39,942 bases of DNA, taken from positions 1 through 39,942 of the forward strand of contig CAKZZS010000025.1 of assembly GCA_937884975.1 (NCBI GenBank), written 5' to 3'. How positions within the stretch are numbered: the first letter of the stretch is position 1; each line of letters opens with the position of its first letter. A program made the translations under genes and the position numbers. This DNA comes from an uncultured Clostridia bacterium. GTDB lineage: Bacteria > Bacillota > Clostridia > Oscillospirales > Acutalibacteraceae. This document shows, piece by piece, positions 8,576 to 15,672 of this stretch. The notes under the pieces were generated by a model that was not told the DNA's origin, did no database searches, and saw nothing but the letters and a program-made list of their open reading frames with translations.

Positions 8576-8604
8576 TTGACAAAAAAAGCAAAATAGAATA
8601 AAAT
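8576..8604 (+). promoter_or_regulatory. Promoter for the cysE-cysS T-box transcript
   Basis: A consensus TTGACA (8576-8581) and TAAAAT (8599-8604) are separated by 17 bases. The predicted start near 8611 falls just before the first stem of the T-box leader. Confidence 0.85.
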
Positions 8605-8611
8605 ATACCGA

Positions 8612-8830
8612 GATAAAAAAGCAACGGCAAAGAGAAGTAGCGCCCCACTGTCTGAAAGAGAACCTCCGTCATCGGCTGTAAGCGGAGGGCAGATAAGAGA
8701 CGTGAAATGCACTTTGCGGCAGGCAGGGGGAAATACCTGCACGGGTGACTTCCGTTATAGGTTTTTGAGTTATAAAAAAGAGTGGAACCGCGTTTATGAC
8801 GCCTCTGTATTTTTACAGAGGTCTTTTTTA
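8612..8830 (+). promoter_or_regulatory. T-box riboswitch, cysteine-specific (UGC specifier)
   Basis: A T-box leader of about 220 nt that senses uncharged tRNA. The invariant T-box sequence AGAGTGGAACCGCG is at 8779-8792, followed by a terminator. The stem I region has an AGAGA element near 8631 and an apical hairpin with CCTCCG/CGGAGG arms near 8665-8690. The specifier region reads GTGAAATGCAC with TGC at 8708-8710, a cysteine codon. This fits the downstream genes for cysteine synthesis and cysteinyl-tRNA synthetase. Uncharged tRNA-Cys should stabilise the antiterminator and switch on cysE-cysS. The specifier is read by eye, supported by gene context. Confidence 0.92.
8801..8829 (+). terminator. 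T-box terminator hairpin
   Basis: CCTCTGTA (8802-8809) pairs with TACAGAGG (8814-8821) around a four-T loop, followed by a T-rich run to 8829. It is the competing structure to the antiterminator formed with the T-box sequence just upstream. Confidence 0.85.
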
Positions 8831-8850
8831 TTGTTTTGCGGAGGTAAGCA

Positions 8851-9474
8851 ATGTTTGAAAGAATGAAAGAGGATATAAGGACCGTGCGTGAGCGCGACCC
8901 TGCTTCAAGAAGCGATTTTGAAGCGTTTTTCCTGTACCCCGGTATGAAGGCGATAAGAATGCACCGCAGGGCGAACCGCTTTTACCGTCATAATATGAAA
9001 TTCATTGCGCGCTGGATTTCCCAACGCGCGGCGCATAAAACGGGTATTGAAATTCACCCTGCCGCTAAAATCGGCAGACGCTTTTTCATAGACCACGGTA
9101 CGGGAGTCGTTATAGGAGAGACGACCGAAATCGGCGACGACGTTACGCTTTATCAGGGCGTAACACTCGGCGGAACGGGTAAGGACACGGGCAAACGCCA
9201 TCCGACAATAGGAAATAACGTAATGGTCGGAGCCGGAGCAAAGGTTCTCGGTCCCGTTAAAATCGGCGATAACGTTAAAATTGCCGCAGGCGCAGTTGTG
9301 CTTGACGAGATACCGTCCAACACTACCGCAGTCGGCGTGCCTGCAAGGGTTGTAAGAATGAACGGTGAGAGGGTTGATTACCTTGACCAGGTCGATATTC
9401 CCGACCCGATTCAGCAGGAGATAGACGAACTGCAAAAGCAGATAGATGAACTTAAAAAACTCACCCAAAAATAA
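8851..9474 (+). CDS. cysE: CysE, serine O-acetyltransferase
   Basis: CysE makes O-acetylserine from serine and acetyl-CoA, the first committed step of cysteine synthesis. The 207-residue protein has the short N-terminal helical domain of Gram-positive CysE and then left-handed beta-helix hexapeptide repeats (about residues 70-185). The catalytic Asp-His pair is D81-H82 in FIDHGTG. The second active-site His is H117 in KRHPTIG, and TLYQGVTLGGTGK is intact. After the beta helix there is a charged heptad-like tail with IDELQKQIDELKKL. The ribosome site GCGGAGG lies just before the ATG. It is first in the T-box operon, 11 bases before cysS. Confidence 0.96.
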   Translation: MFERMKEDIRTVRERDPASRSDFEAFFLYPGMKAIRMHRRANRFYRHNMKFIARWISQRAAHKTGIEIHPAAKIGRRFFIDHGTGVVIGETTEIGDDVTLYQGVTLGGTGKDTGKRHPTIGNNVMVGAGAKVLGPVKIGDNVKIAAGAVVLDEIPSNTTAVGVPARVVRMNGERVDYLDQVDIPDPIQQEIDELQKQIDELKKLTQK

Positions 9475-9485
9475 GGAGAAGGAAA

Positions 9486-10883
9486 ATGAGAATTTATAAT
9501 ACGCTTTCAAGAACAAAGGAAGAGTTAGTCCCCATAAAGCAAGGCGAATACAAAATTTACGCCTGCGGACCGACTGTATATAATTTTATCCATATCGGAA
9601 ACGCGCGTCCGCTTTGCGTTTTTGACGTACTGCGCCGTTACCTTGAATACAAGGGCAACAAGGTCACCTTTGTTCAGAATTTTACGGATATTGACGATAA
9701 AATCATTAAAAGAGCTATTGAGGAGAACTCCGATTACAAGACGGTTTCCGAAAAGTATATTGAGGAGTTCTGGACGGACGCAAAGGGGCTTAACGTAAGG
9801 GAAGCTACCGTTCACCCGAAGGCGACGGAAAATATTGACGAAATAATAAATATCATCAGTACGCTTGTTGAAAAGGGCTACGCTTATCCTGCCGAAAACG
9901 GCGACGTGTATTTTTCACCAAAGGAGTTTGACGAATACGGAAAGCTTTCTCATCAGCCGCTTGAGGATCTGGAAGCAGGCGCAAGAATAAATATCGGCGA
10001 GGTTAAAAAGGACCCGATGGACTTTGCCCTCTGGAAAGCGGCAAAGCCCGGCGAGCCTTACTGGGAAAGTCCGTGGGGCAACGGAAGACCCGGCTGGCAT
10101 ATTGAGTGCTCGGCGATGGTAAGAAGATATCTCGGCACAACCATTGACATTCACTGCGGCGGTCAGGATTTGATTTTCCCCCATCACGAAAACGAAATTG
10201 CCCAAAGCGAGTGCTGCAACGGCGCTCCCTTTGCCCGTTATTGGATGCACAACGGCTATATAAACGTTGACAATGTTAAGATGTCAAAGTCCTTAGGCAA
10301 TTTCTTTACGGTTCGTGACGTTGCCGAAAAGTACGGTTATGAGCCTATCCGTTATCTTATGATTTCTTCTCAGTACAGGGGACCGATAAATTACAGCATT
10401 GATATTATTGAGCAGTGCAAGGCGTCTCTTTCACGTCTTTACACCTGCCGCGACAGCCTTGATTTTGCGCTTAAAAACGCGGCTGAGGGCGAAGATGACC
10501 TTGAAAGAATTAAGAGCATTCTCTCTTTGCGTCAGAAGCAGTTTGACGAGGCAATGGAGGACGACCTTAACACTGCCGACGCGCTGGCGGCTGTATTTGA
10601 GCTTGTAAGGGATATAAATATCAACGTAATTGAAAACAACGCTTCAAAGGCTGCAACGGAATATGCAACAGAGCTTTTTGACACTCTTACGGGCGTACTC
10701 GGACTTGTCTATAACCGAAAGACCGAAAGCCTTGACGGAGAAATTGAAAAGCTCATTGAAGAAAGAAATGAGGCAAGAAAGAACCGCGACTGGGCGACTG
10801 CCGACAGAATCCGTGACGAACTCAAGGCCGAGGGTATTGTCCTTGAGGACACGCCCCAGGGCGTAAAATGGCACAGGGAATAA
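9486..10883 (+). CDS. cysS: Cysteinyl-tRNA synthetase
   Basis: CysS charges tRNA-Cys with cysteine. The 465-residue class I synthetase has HIGN at residues 36-39 (HIGH motif) and KMSKS at 265-269. Zinc ligands that discriminate cysteine are C27, C208, H233 and E237, all present and spaced as in E. coli CysS. A GGAGAAGG ribosome site precedes the ATG. Together with cysE it is controlled by the Cys T-box, so low charging of tRNA-Cys raises both the synthetase and cysteine supply. The cysE-cysS pairing is well known in Firmicutes. Confidence 0.98.
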   Translation: MRIYNTLSRTKEELVPIKQGEYKIYACGPTVYNFIHIGNARPLCVFDVLRRYLEYKGNKVTFVQNFTDIDDKIIKRAIEENSDYKTVSEKYIEEFWTDAKGLNVREATVHPKATENIDEIINIISTLVEKGYAYPAENGDVYFSPKEFDEYGKLSHQPLEDLEAGARINIGEVKKDPMDFALWKAAKPGEPYWESPWGNGRPGWHIECSAMVRRYLGTTIDIHCGGQDLIFPHHENEIAQSECCNGAPFARYWMHNGYINVDNVKMSKSLGNFFTVRDVAEKYGYEPIRYLMISSQYRGPINYSIDIIEQCKASLSRLYTCRDSLDFALKNAAEGEDDLERIKSILSLRQKQFDEAMEDDLNTADALAAVFELVRDININVIENNASKAATEYATELFDTLTGVLGLVYNRKTESLDGEIEKLIEERNEARKNRDWATADRIRDELKAEGIVLEDTPQGVKWHRE

Positions 10884-10929
10884 CCGTCATCTGAAGCATT
10901 TATATTTCTTTATTAAACATAATCAAAAA

Positions 10930-10961
10930 GGCTCTCTTGTGCAATGCAAGGGAGCCTTTTT
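10930..10961 (+). terminator. Intrinsic terminator of the cysE-cysS operon
   Basis: GGCTCTCTTG (10930-10939) pairs over 10 positions, with one G-T wobble, to CAAGGGAGCC (10947-10956) around a 7-base loop. A five-T run follows, and A bases precede it. It lies 46 bases after the cysS stop. Confidence 0.85.
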
Positions 10962-10963
10962 CT

Positions 10964-10995
10964 TGTCATTCTGAACTCAGCGAAGAATCTCAACC
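10964..10995. repeat. TGTCATTCTGA..AGCGAAGAATCTCAACC dispersed repeat, copy 1
   Basis: A 32-base element running from TGTCATTCTGAACTCAGCGA to AATCTCAACC. Near-identical copies lie at 11579-11611 and 34723-34754. This copy has a few changes in the variable middle. Similar elements are very common between genes in gut Clostridia; the function is unknown. Confidence 0.8.
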
Positions 10996-11001
10996 TTAAA
11001 G

Positions 11002-11054
11002 AGCCTTCCCCTTGAGGGGAAGGTGGCACGCGATAGCGTGACGGATGAGGTGTG
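11002..11054. repeat. CCTTCCCC/GGGGAAGG palindromic element, copy 1
   Basis: It begins with a hairpin, CCTTCCCC TTGA GGGGAAGG, followed by a second small hairpin (CACGCGATAGCGTG) and GGATGAGGTGTG. The same plan recurs at 11645-11693 with a different second hairpin (CCGCTTGCGG), and in inverted orientation at 11711-11761. It behaves like a REP-type two-hairpin unit. Confidence 0.75.
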
Positions 11055-11208
11055 TAGGGGACGGGTCCCCCGTCCCGAATAAAAAAGATATAATCCAATG
11101 GGTCGGGAAACCCGACCCCTACGTTATGCAGATGATTATTAAACCCGTAGGGGCGTACTGTGTACGCCCGTAAAGTCAGATAAAAATAACGGGCGGTTAT
11201 TACCGCCC

Positions 11209-11307
11209 GTGAAATAAATTCTTTCGAATTTGTGAAATGTTGTTGTTAAACAACGTGAAGTACGTTTCAAAGAAAACGCGTGAAATGTTCCTGCGGAACG
11301 ATGAAAT
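11209..11307. repeat. Four-hairpin GTGAART cassette, copy 1
   Basis: Four GTGAA(A/G)T heptamers each precede a different short hairpin: AAATTC/GAATTT, GTTGTT/AACAAC, CGTTTC/AAAACG (one mismatch) and GTTCC/GGAAC. An ATGAAAT closes the unit. The order is the same in all five copies in this window. Confidence 0.85.
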
Positions 11308-11480
11308 GTGAATTTAAATGCTTTCGTAGGGGACGGGTCCCCCGTCCCGAATAAAAAAGATATAATCCAATGGGTCGGGAAACCCGACCCCTACGTTATG
11401 CAGATGATTATTAAACCCGTAGGGGCGTACTGTGTACGCCCGTAAAGTCAGATAAAAATAACGGGCGGTTATTACCGCCC

Positions 11481-11572
11481 GTGAAATAAATTCTTTCGAA
11501 TTTGTGAAATGTTGTTGTTAAACAACGTGAAGTACGTTTCAAAGAAAACGCGTGAAATGTTCCTGCGGAACG
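11481..11572. repeat. Four-hairpin GTGAART cassette, copy 2
   Basis: Identical to copy 1 through the fourth hairpin because it lies inside the 247-bp duplication. After GGAACG the flank changes and leads into the TGTCATTCTGAGCG repeat. Confidence 0.85.
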
Positions 11573-11578
11573 TTAAAT

Positions 11579-11611
11579 TGTCATTCTGAGCGTCAGCGAA
11601 GAATCTCAACC
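11579..11611. repeat. TGTCATTCTGAGCG dispersed repeat, copy 2
   Basis: Matches the copy at 34723-34754 except for one inserted T in the middle (GCGTCAGCG against GCGCAGCG). Both are followed by the same GATTCGTAGGGGAC extension that opens a palindrome, so the element is part of a larger mosaic unit. Confidence 0.8.
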
Positions 11612-11644
11612 GATTCGTAGGGGACTTCATCGACCGTCCCGAAA

Positions 11645-11761
11645 AGCCTTCCCCTTGAGGGGAAGGGGGACCGCTTGCGGTGGATGAGGTGTGATATAAA
11701 TAAAACTCTTCCACCTCATCAGTCAACCTGTCGGTTGACAGCTTCCCCTCAAGGGGAAGCT
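11645..11761. repeat. Inverted pair of CTTCCCC/GGGGAAG elements
   Basis: One unit runs forward at 11645-11693 (CCTTCCCC TTGA GGGGAAGG ... GGATGAGGTG). A related unit is inverted at 11711-11761 (CACCTCATC ... GCTTCCCC TCAA GGGGAAGC). The pair could fold into one long cruciform or act as a convergent terminator-like structure just downstream of the secreted repeat protein, whose stop is at 11819. Confidence 0.75.
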
Positions 11762-11818
11762 AAAACCTTGCTATCTATATCGCCACCGCGCCAAATGAGA
11801 GCCGTCTTTGTTTTTCTT

Positions 11819-14233
11819 TTACGGGTTAAGGCAAATGCCGTTCTTGTCGAATTTATAGGTTTTCTTACCTATTTTTAACGACTTGTTTGCGACCATAACG
11901 CCGTCCGAGCCGAAATAGAAATATGCAGTCTTACCTTTTTCGTTGTGCATTTTCTGCCAGCCCGTGCGCATTAAGCCGTCGGAGCCGAAATAGTATTTAT
12001 TTGCCACGCCCTTGGAGTTCTTAATCGTCTGCCAGCCCGTGCGCATATAGCCGTTATCTCCGAAATAGAAATACGCCGTGTCGCCCTTGCTGTTGCGCAT
12101 TTTCTGCCAGCCTGTACGCATTGTGCCGTTCGGGTTGAAGCAGTATCTGTATTCAACGCCCTTGGAGTTCTTTATCGTCTGCCAGCCCGTAACCATAACG
12201 CCGTCCGTGCCGAAATAGTATTTGTACGCAACGCCTTTGGAATTCTTAATTGTCTGGAAGCCTGTGCGCATATATCCGTTATCGCCGAAATAGTATTTGT
12301 TGGCGACGCCCTTTGAGTTCTTTATTGTTTGCCAACCTGTAAACATTACGCCGTTGGAGGGGTTGAAATAGTATTTATATGCAACTCCCTTGGAGTTTTT
12401 AATTGACTGCCAACCCGTAAGCATTACGCCGTTGGAGGGATTAAAGTAATACTTGTATGCAACACCCTTGGAGTTTTTAATTGACTGCCAGCCCGTAAGC
12501 ATTACTCCGTTTGAGGGATTAAAGTAATACTTGTATGCGACGCCCTTTGAATTCTTAATCGACTGCCAGCCTGTCAGCATAACGCCGTTAGAGGGGTTGA
12601 AGTAATACTTGTATGCAACACCCTTTGAGTTTTTAATTGACTGCCAGCCTGTCAGCATAACGCCGTTGGAGGGATTAAAGTAATACTTGTATGCAACACC
12701 CTTTGAGTTTTTAATTGACTGCCAACCCGTGAGCATTACGCCGTTAGAGGGGTTGAAATAGTATTTATACGCAACACCCTTGCTGTTTTTAATACTCTGC
12801 CAGCCTTTAAGCATTACATCGTTTTTGTAGTAATATCTTTTTCCGTTGACAGTGAACCAACCGTTCCTGATAAGCTTCGGAATAACCTCGGTTTCAACGA
12901 CCTCGCCGCAAACAGTGCATTTGCACTCTCTTTTACCTTCGTGAGTGTAGGTAGCTTTTTCGATTTCTGTCATTTCGCCGGGTTTGTGACCTGTCGCGGG
13001 AATGACTTGAGCCTGTATAACGGTTTTACCGCAGATTTTGCATACTGTTTCACCCGTGCTGCCATCAAGAACGCAGGTAGGATCAGACGCGTTGATAATT
13101 TCGGTTTGAGAATGGGCGCAGGTGTCTTGGTTGATTATTGTAACCGAAACGGAAGAAAGAAAATCTTCCGGATAATCGCAGATATAGGGGACAAAAACAT
13201 ATTTTTGTCCTGCCTCAAGCTTTAAGCTGAAGCCGAACGGCGAATGGTCGTTATCGGTATTCGGTTCATAAATAATGTCATCTGCGGACTCATAAAGATA
13301 GCAATTCAGTGAGGAGGTTGCGTTCACCGAGAAATAATAATTCGCTGTTTCTTCGGGAGTGAAGGAATAATGCGCAATTCTGTCCTCGAGTTCAAAATCG
13401 TTTTGCCCGAGAGTAAGAGGAGTAAAACTGTAATCAAAATCAATTCTGCCGCAGTTCATACACGTGCCGTATGAAAAGCTGTGATCATCTGTTTTCGGAA
13501 GAGTTTGTCCTTTTTCAAGCGTTTCGCCGCAAAATGCGCAAATAATATCGCCCGAGTATCCAACGCGATAGCAGGTTGGCGCATAGCTGTTTGCGATTTT
13601 TGTTTCGCCTTCGTGAGTACAGTTATCTGGGTCAACCATAACGCCGAATGCGCTAACAGAGCTTTCTTCATCCCAGTTATAGCCGTTGATGACAATAAGA
13701 TATGTTACGCCGCCTTTAAATAGGACGGGCTGAACACTGTTGCACGGATGTGACTCCCAAGATTCGGGACCGTCGGGATAGTTAATTTCCGAGGAAACGA
13801 TACGGCTTATAAGGCTGACCTCGGTCGAAACCGTTTTGAAAAGCATAGAGTAGTATTTGCTTTCTTCGGGTGTGAACTTGAAACATTTAAATTCGCCGAC
13901 CGAAACGGTAAAGGTTTCTCTGTTGCCGAGAGTAAGCGTTGGGAAATTATAATCCCAGTCTACGGTGTAGCAGTTCTTACATATTCCGTTTTCAAAATCG
14001 TGCTCGCCTGTTGCAGGGATAGTCTCGCCGTATTCGAGATATTCCATACAATCGTTACAAAAAAGGTTTCCGGTGTAACCGGCTTTATTGCACGTCGGAG
14101 AGACGGCGTCCTCCCAATATGCGTGTTCGTGAGCGCATTCATCGGCATAGGCTGTAATGCCCATTATCGAAAATGATGAAAGCAGCACTACAAATGCGAG
14201 AATTACGGATAATGATTTTTTTGATATTTTCAT
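11819..14233 (-). CDS. Secreted protein with Cys-rich modules and C-terminal cell-wall-binding repeats
   Basis: An 804-residue exported protein. Residues 1-30 form a signal peptide with a likely cut after AYA. Residues 31-460 hold repeated modules of the type PTC..AGYTGN..C..C..L..G..IPATG.H.F..G.C.NC, with CxxC pairs that could bind zinc or form disulfides. Between them are beta-rich segments with FTPEE. From about residue 450 there are some 13 cell-wall/choline-binding-type repeats (GW..N..KYYF..NG.M.TGWQ), six of them identical 26-mers. There is no LPxTG anchor and no recognisable catalytic domain. The start has AGGAGG and its own promoter. The likely role is a surface-attached adhesin or binding protein; the ligand is unknown. 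Confidence 0.85.
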   Translation of the reverse strand: MKISKKSLSVILAFVVLLSSFSIMGITAYADECAHEHAYWEDAVSPTCNKAGYTGNLFCNDCMEYLEYGETIPATGEHDFENGICKNCYTVDWDYNFPTLTLGNRETFTVSVGEFKCFKFTPEESKYYSMLFKTVSTEVSLISRIVSSEINYPDGPESWESHPCNSVQPVLFKGGVTYLIVINGYNWDEESSVSAFGVMVDPDNCTHEGETKIANSYAPTCYRVGYSGDIICAFCGETLEKGQTLPKTDDHSFSYGTCMNCGRIDFDYSFTPLTLGQNDFELEDRIAHYSFTPEETANYYFSVNATSSLNCYLYESADDIIYEPNTDNDHSPFGFSLKLEAGQKYVFVPYICDYPEDFLSSVSVTIINQDTCAHSQTEIINASDPTCVLDGSTGETVCKICGKTVIQAQVIPATGHKPGEMTEIEKATYTHEGKRECKCTVCGEVVETEVIPKLIRNGWFTVNGKRYYYKNDVMLKGWQSIKNSKGVAYKYYFNPSNGVMLTGWQSIKNSKGVAYKYYFNPSNGVMLTGWQSIKNSKGVAYKYYFNPSNGVMLTGWQSIKNSKGVAYKYYFNPSNGVMLTGWQSIKNSKGVAYKYYFNPSNGVMLTGWQSIKNSKGVAYKYYFNPSNGVMFTGWQTIKNSKGVANKYYFGDNGYMRTGFQTIKNSKGVAYKYYFGTDGVMVTGWQTIKNSKGVEYRYCFNPNGTMRTGWQKMRNSKGDTAYFYFGDNGYMRTGWQTIKNSKGVANKYYFGSDGLMRTGWQKMHNEKGKTAYFYFGSDGVMVANKSLKIGKKTYKFDKNGICLNP
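12338..12805 (-). repeat. Six 78-bp coding repeats (26 residues each)
   Basis: Six consecutive units encode the same 26-residue sequence starting GWQSIKNSKGVAYKYYF and ending NGVMLT; only the last unit differs (VMFT). The DNA of the units differs at many third positions. For example, the same serine is TCC, TCA or TCT, and another is AGC or TCC. Confidence 0.92.
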
Positions 14234-14317
14234 TTTATCTTTGCCTCCTGTTTAAAAGGTGATTAAGGCGAATTATTTGTTAAAAAGCCAAAATCACATA
14301 ATAAATCGAGTAATATA

Positions 14318-14347
14318 ATTATATCATTTCGCCGTATTTACGGTCAA
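14318..14347 (-). promoter_or_regulatory. Promoter for the secreted repeat protein
   Basis: On the minus strand TTGACC (14342-14347) and TATAAT (14318-14323) are 18 bases apart. The transcript would start near 14311, with about 78 bases of leader before the ATG. Confidence 0.7.
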
Positions 14348-14422
14348 TGAAAATACTGTATAATTTTAATTCGCCCTATTGTGCATTTTAGCTATAAGCA
14401 ATATCAAGGTCTATATTTTTTA

Positions 14423-14450
14423 TTGACTTTTTTATAAAAAAGTGTATATT
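14423..14450 (+). promoter_or_regulatory. Promoter for potABCD
   Basis: TTGACT (14423-14428) and TATATT (14445-14450) are 16 bases apart, in an AT-rich stretch about 90 bases before the potA start. Confidence 0.55.
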
Positions 14451-14538
14451 TATATTTATACCAATTAGAACGCATAAAGCCGCGTGAAATAACGGGCGAC
14501 GTTCAACTATATCTATCGGTTGGAAAGGGGCTGCATAA

Positions 14539-15672
14539 TTGAAAAACAGCAAGGAGATTATAAGACTTGAAAACATTTCCGTCGCATTTGACGGGGAGAC
14601 GATATTAGACGATATATCGCTCAAAATAGACGAAAACGAATTCATCACACTTTTAGGTCCGTCCGGTTGCGGTAAAACCACAACCCTGCGTATTATTGCG
14701 GGATTTTTGGAACCTGATAAGGGTGATGTTATTTTTGATGGGGAAAAAATCAACGGCGTGCCTGCCTATAAAAGACAGGTCAACACCATTTTCCAGCGTT
14801 ATGCGCTTTTTCCGCACCTGAATGTTTATGAGAACATTGCGTTCGGCCTTCGCCTTAAGAAAATCAAGGAGGACGAAATAAGGCAGACTGTAAGCGAAAT
14901 GCTCTCTCTTGTAAACTTAAAGGGCTTCGGCAACCGAAATATTGCCTCCCTTTCGGGCGGTCAGCAGCAGCGTGTTGCAATTGCGCGCGCTCTTGCCGTA
15001 AAGCCGAGAGTGCTTCTTCTTGACGAGCCGTTAGGCGCGCTTGACTTGAAGCTTCGCAAGGACATGCAGGTTGAATTAAAAAGTATTCAGCAAAAGCTCG
15101 GCATAACGTTTATATATGTTACTCACGATCAGGAGGAAGCGCTTTCAATGTCCGACACAATTGTTGTAATGGACGGCGGTAAAATCCAGCAGATAGGCAC
15201 TCCGACTGACGTTTACAACGAGCCTTCAAACGCCTTTGTCGCTGACTTTATAGGCGAAAGTAATATCCTTGACGGCATTATGCACGAGGACTTTTCGGTT
15301 GAATTTGCAGGAATCCGTTTCCAGTGCGTTGACAAGGGCTTTAAAAAGGACGAGCCGGTTGACGTGGTTATCCGTCCCGAGGACGTTGATGTTGTCTCTC
15401 CCGAAGAGGGAATGCTCAAGGGACTTGTTACGTCCGTAACCTTCAAGGGCGTTCACTATGAAATCATAGTTGACGTCGAGGGCTTCAAATGGATGATTCA
15501 GACAACCGAAAAAAGCGAGGTTGACGACTATATAGGCATTGTCGTCAAGCCCGATGAAATCCATATTATGAAGAAGAGTCAGTATTCGGGACTTTACGGC
15601 GATTACAGTTCATTTTCCGAAGAATTTGACGAGCTGTCCGACCCGACAATTGACGAGGCGGAGGAAGAATAA
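14539..15672 (+). CDS. potA: PotA, spermidine/putrescine-type ABC transporter ATP-binding protein
   Basis: The ATPase of a polyamine importer. Its 377 residues show Walker A GPSGCGKTT (40-48), signature LSGGQ (138-142), Walker B VLLLDE (158-163), and a C-terminal TOBE regulatory domain (about 285-355) with VVIRPEDV. The start appears to be TTG at 14539, eight bases after GGGG; no ATG lies in frame before the conserved N-terminus, so this weaker start is accepted. It overlaps potB by one base (TAATG). The C-terminal 25 residues are acidic. Confidence 0.92.
   Translation: MKNSKEIIRLENISVAFDGETILDDISLKIDENEFITLLGPSGCGKTTTLRIIAGFLEPDKGDVIFDGEKINGVPAYKRQVNTIFQRYALFPHLNVYENIAFGLRLKKIKEDEIRQTVSEMLSLVNLKGFGNRNIASLSGGQQQRVAIARALAVKPRVLLLDEPLGALDLKLRKDMQVELKSIQQKLGITFIYVTHDQEEALSMSDTIVVMDGGKIQQIGTPTDVYNEPSNAFVADFIGESNILDGIMHEDFSVEFAGIRFQCVDKGFKKDEPVDVVIRPEDVDVVSPEEGMLKGLVTSVTFKGVHYEIIVDVEGFKWMIQTTEKSEVDDYIGIVVKPDEIHIMKKSQYSGLYGDYSSFSEEFDELSDPTIDEAEEE

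Larger units (their letters stand above)
11054..11572. repeat. Exact 247-bp direct duplication (11054-11300 and 11326-11572)
   Basis: By eye the two 247-bp copies are identical, offset by 272 bases with a 25-base unique spacer between them. Each copy holds four large palindromes (GGGACGG/CCGTCCC, GGGTCGGG/CCCGACCC, GGGCGTAC/GTACGCCC, CGGGCGGT/ACCGCCCG), then the four-hairpin cassette. Exact identity over a palindrome-rich sequence points to a recent duplication or gene conversion. It is also a place where an assembly could be wrong. Confidence 0.9.
10884..11818. other. Gene-free repeat field between cysS and the secreted repeat protein
   Basis: This 935-base stretch holds no credible gene. 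It contains the cysS terminator, two TGTCATTCTGA-type repeats, three CTTCCCC/GGGGAAG palindromic elements, an exact 247-bp duplication and two copies of the four-hairpin cassette, all listed separately. The short open frames found here run through the palindromes and are not supported as genes. Confidence 0.85.
14234..14538. other. Divergent promoter region
   Basis: This 305-base AT-rich gap lies between the divergent secreted repeat protein and potA genes. It holds one promoter in each direction (14318-14347 minus, 14423-14450 plus) and the potA leader of roughly 80 bases. I see no further structured element. Confidence 0.6.

Noticed and set aside
8481..8672. Minus-strand open frame of 63 codons next to rlmA
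   Set aside because: It runs across the cysE promoter and T-box stem I, which explain the sequence better; there is no family resemblance.
11209..11572. CRISPR-like spacing of short repeats
   Set aside because: The repeated part is only about seven bases and what lies between is a fixed set of hairpins, not unique spacers. No cas genes are present.
13481..13723. Plus-strand open frames antisense to the secreted repeat protein
   Set aside because: They are shadows of a well-supported gene with signal peptide, ribosome site and repeats on the minus strand.
14484..14490. A lone GTGAAAT heptamer in the potA leader
   Set aside because: No cassette hairpin follows it, so it is most likely chance.
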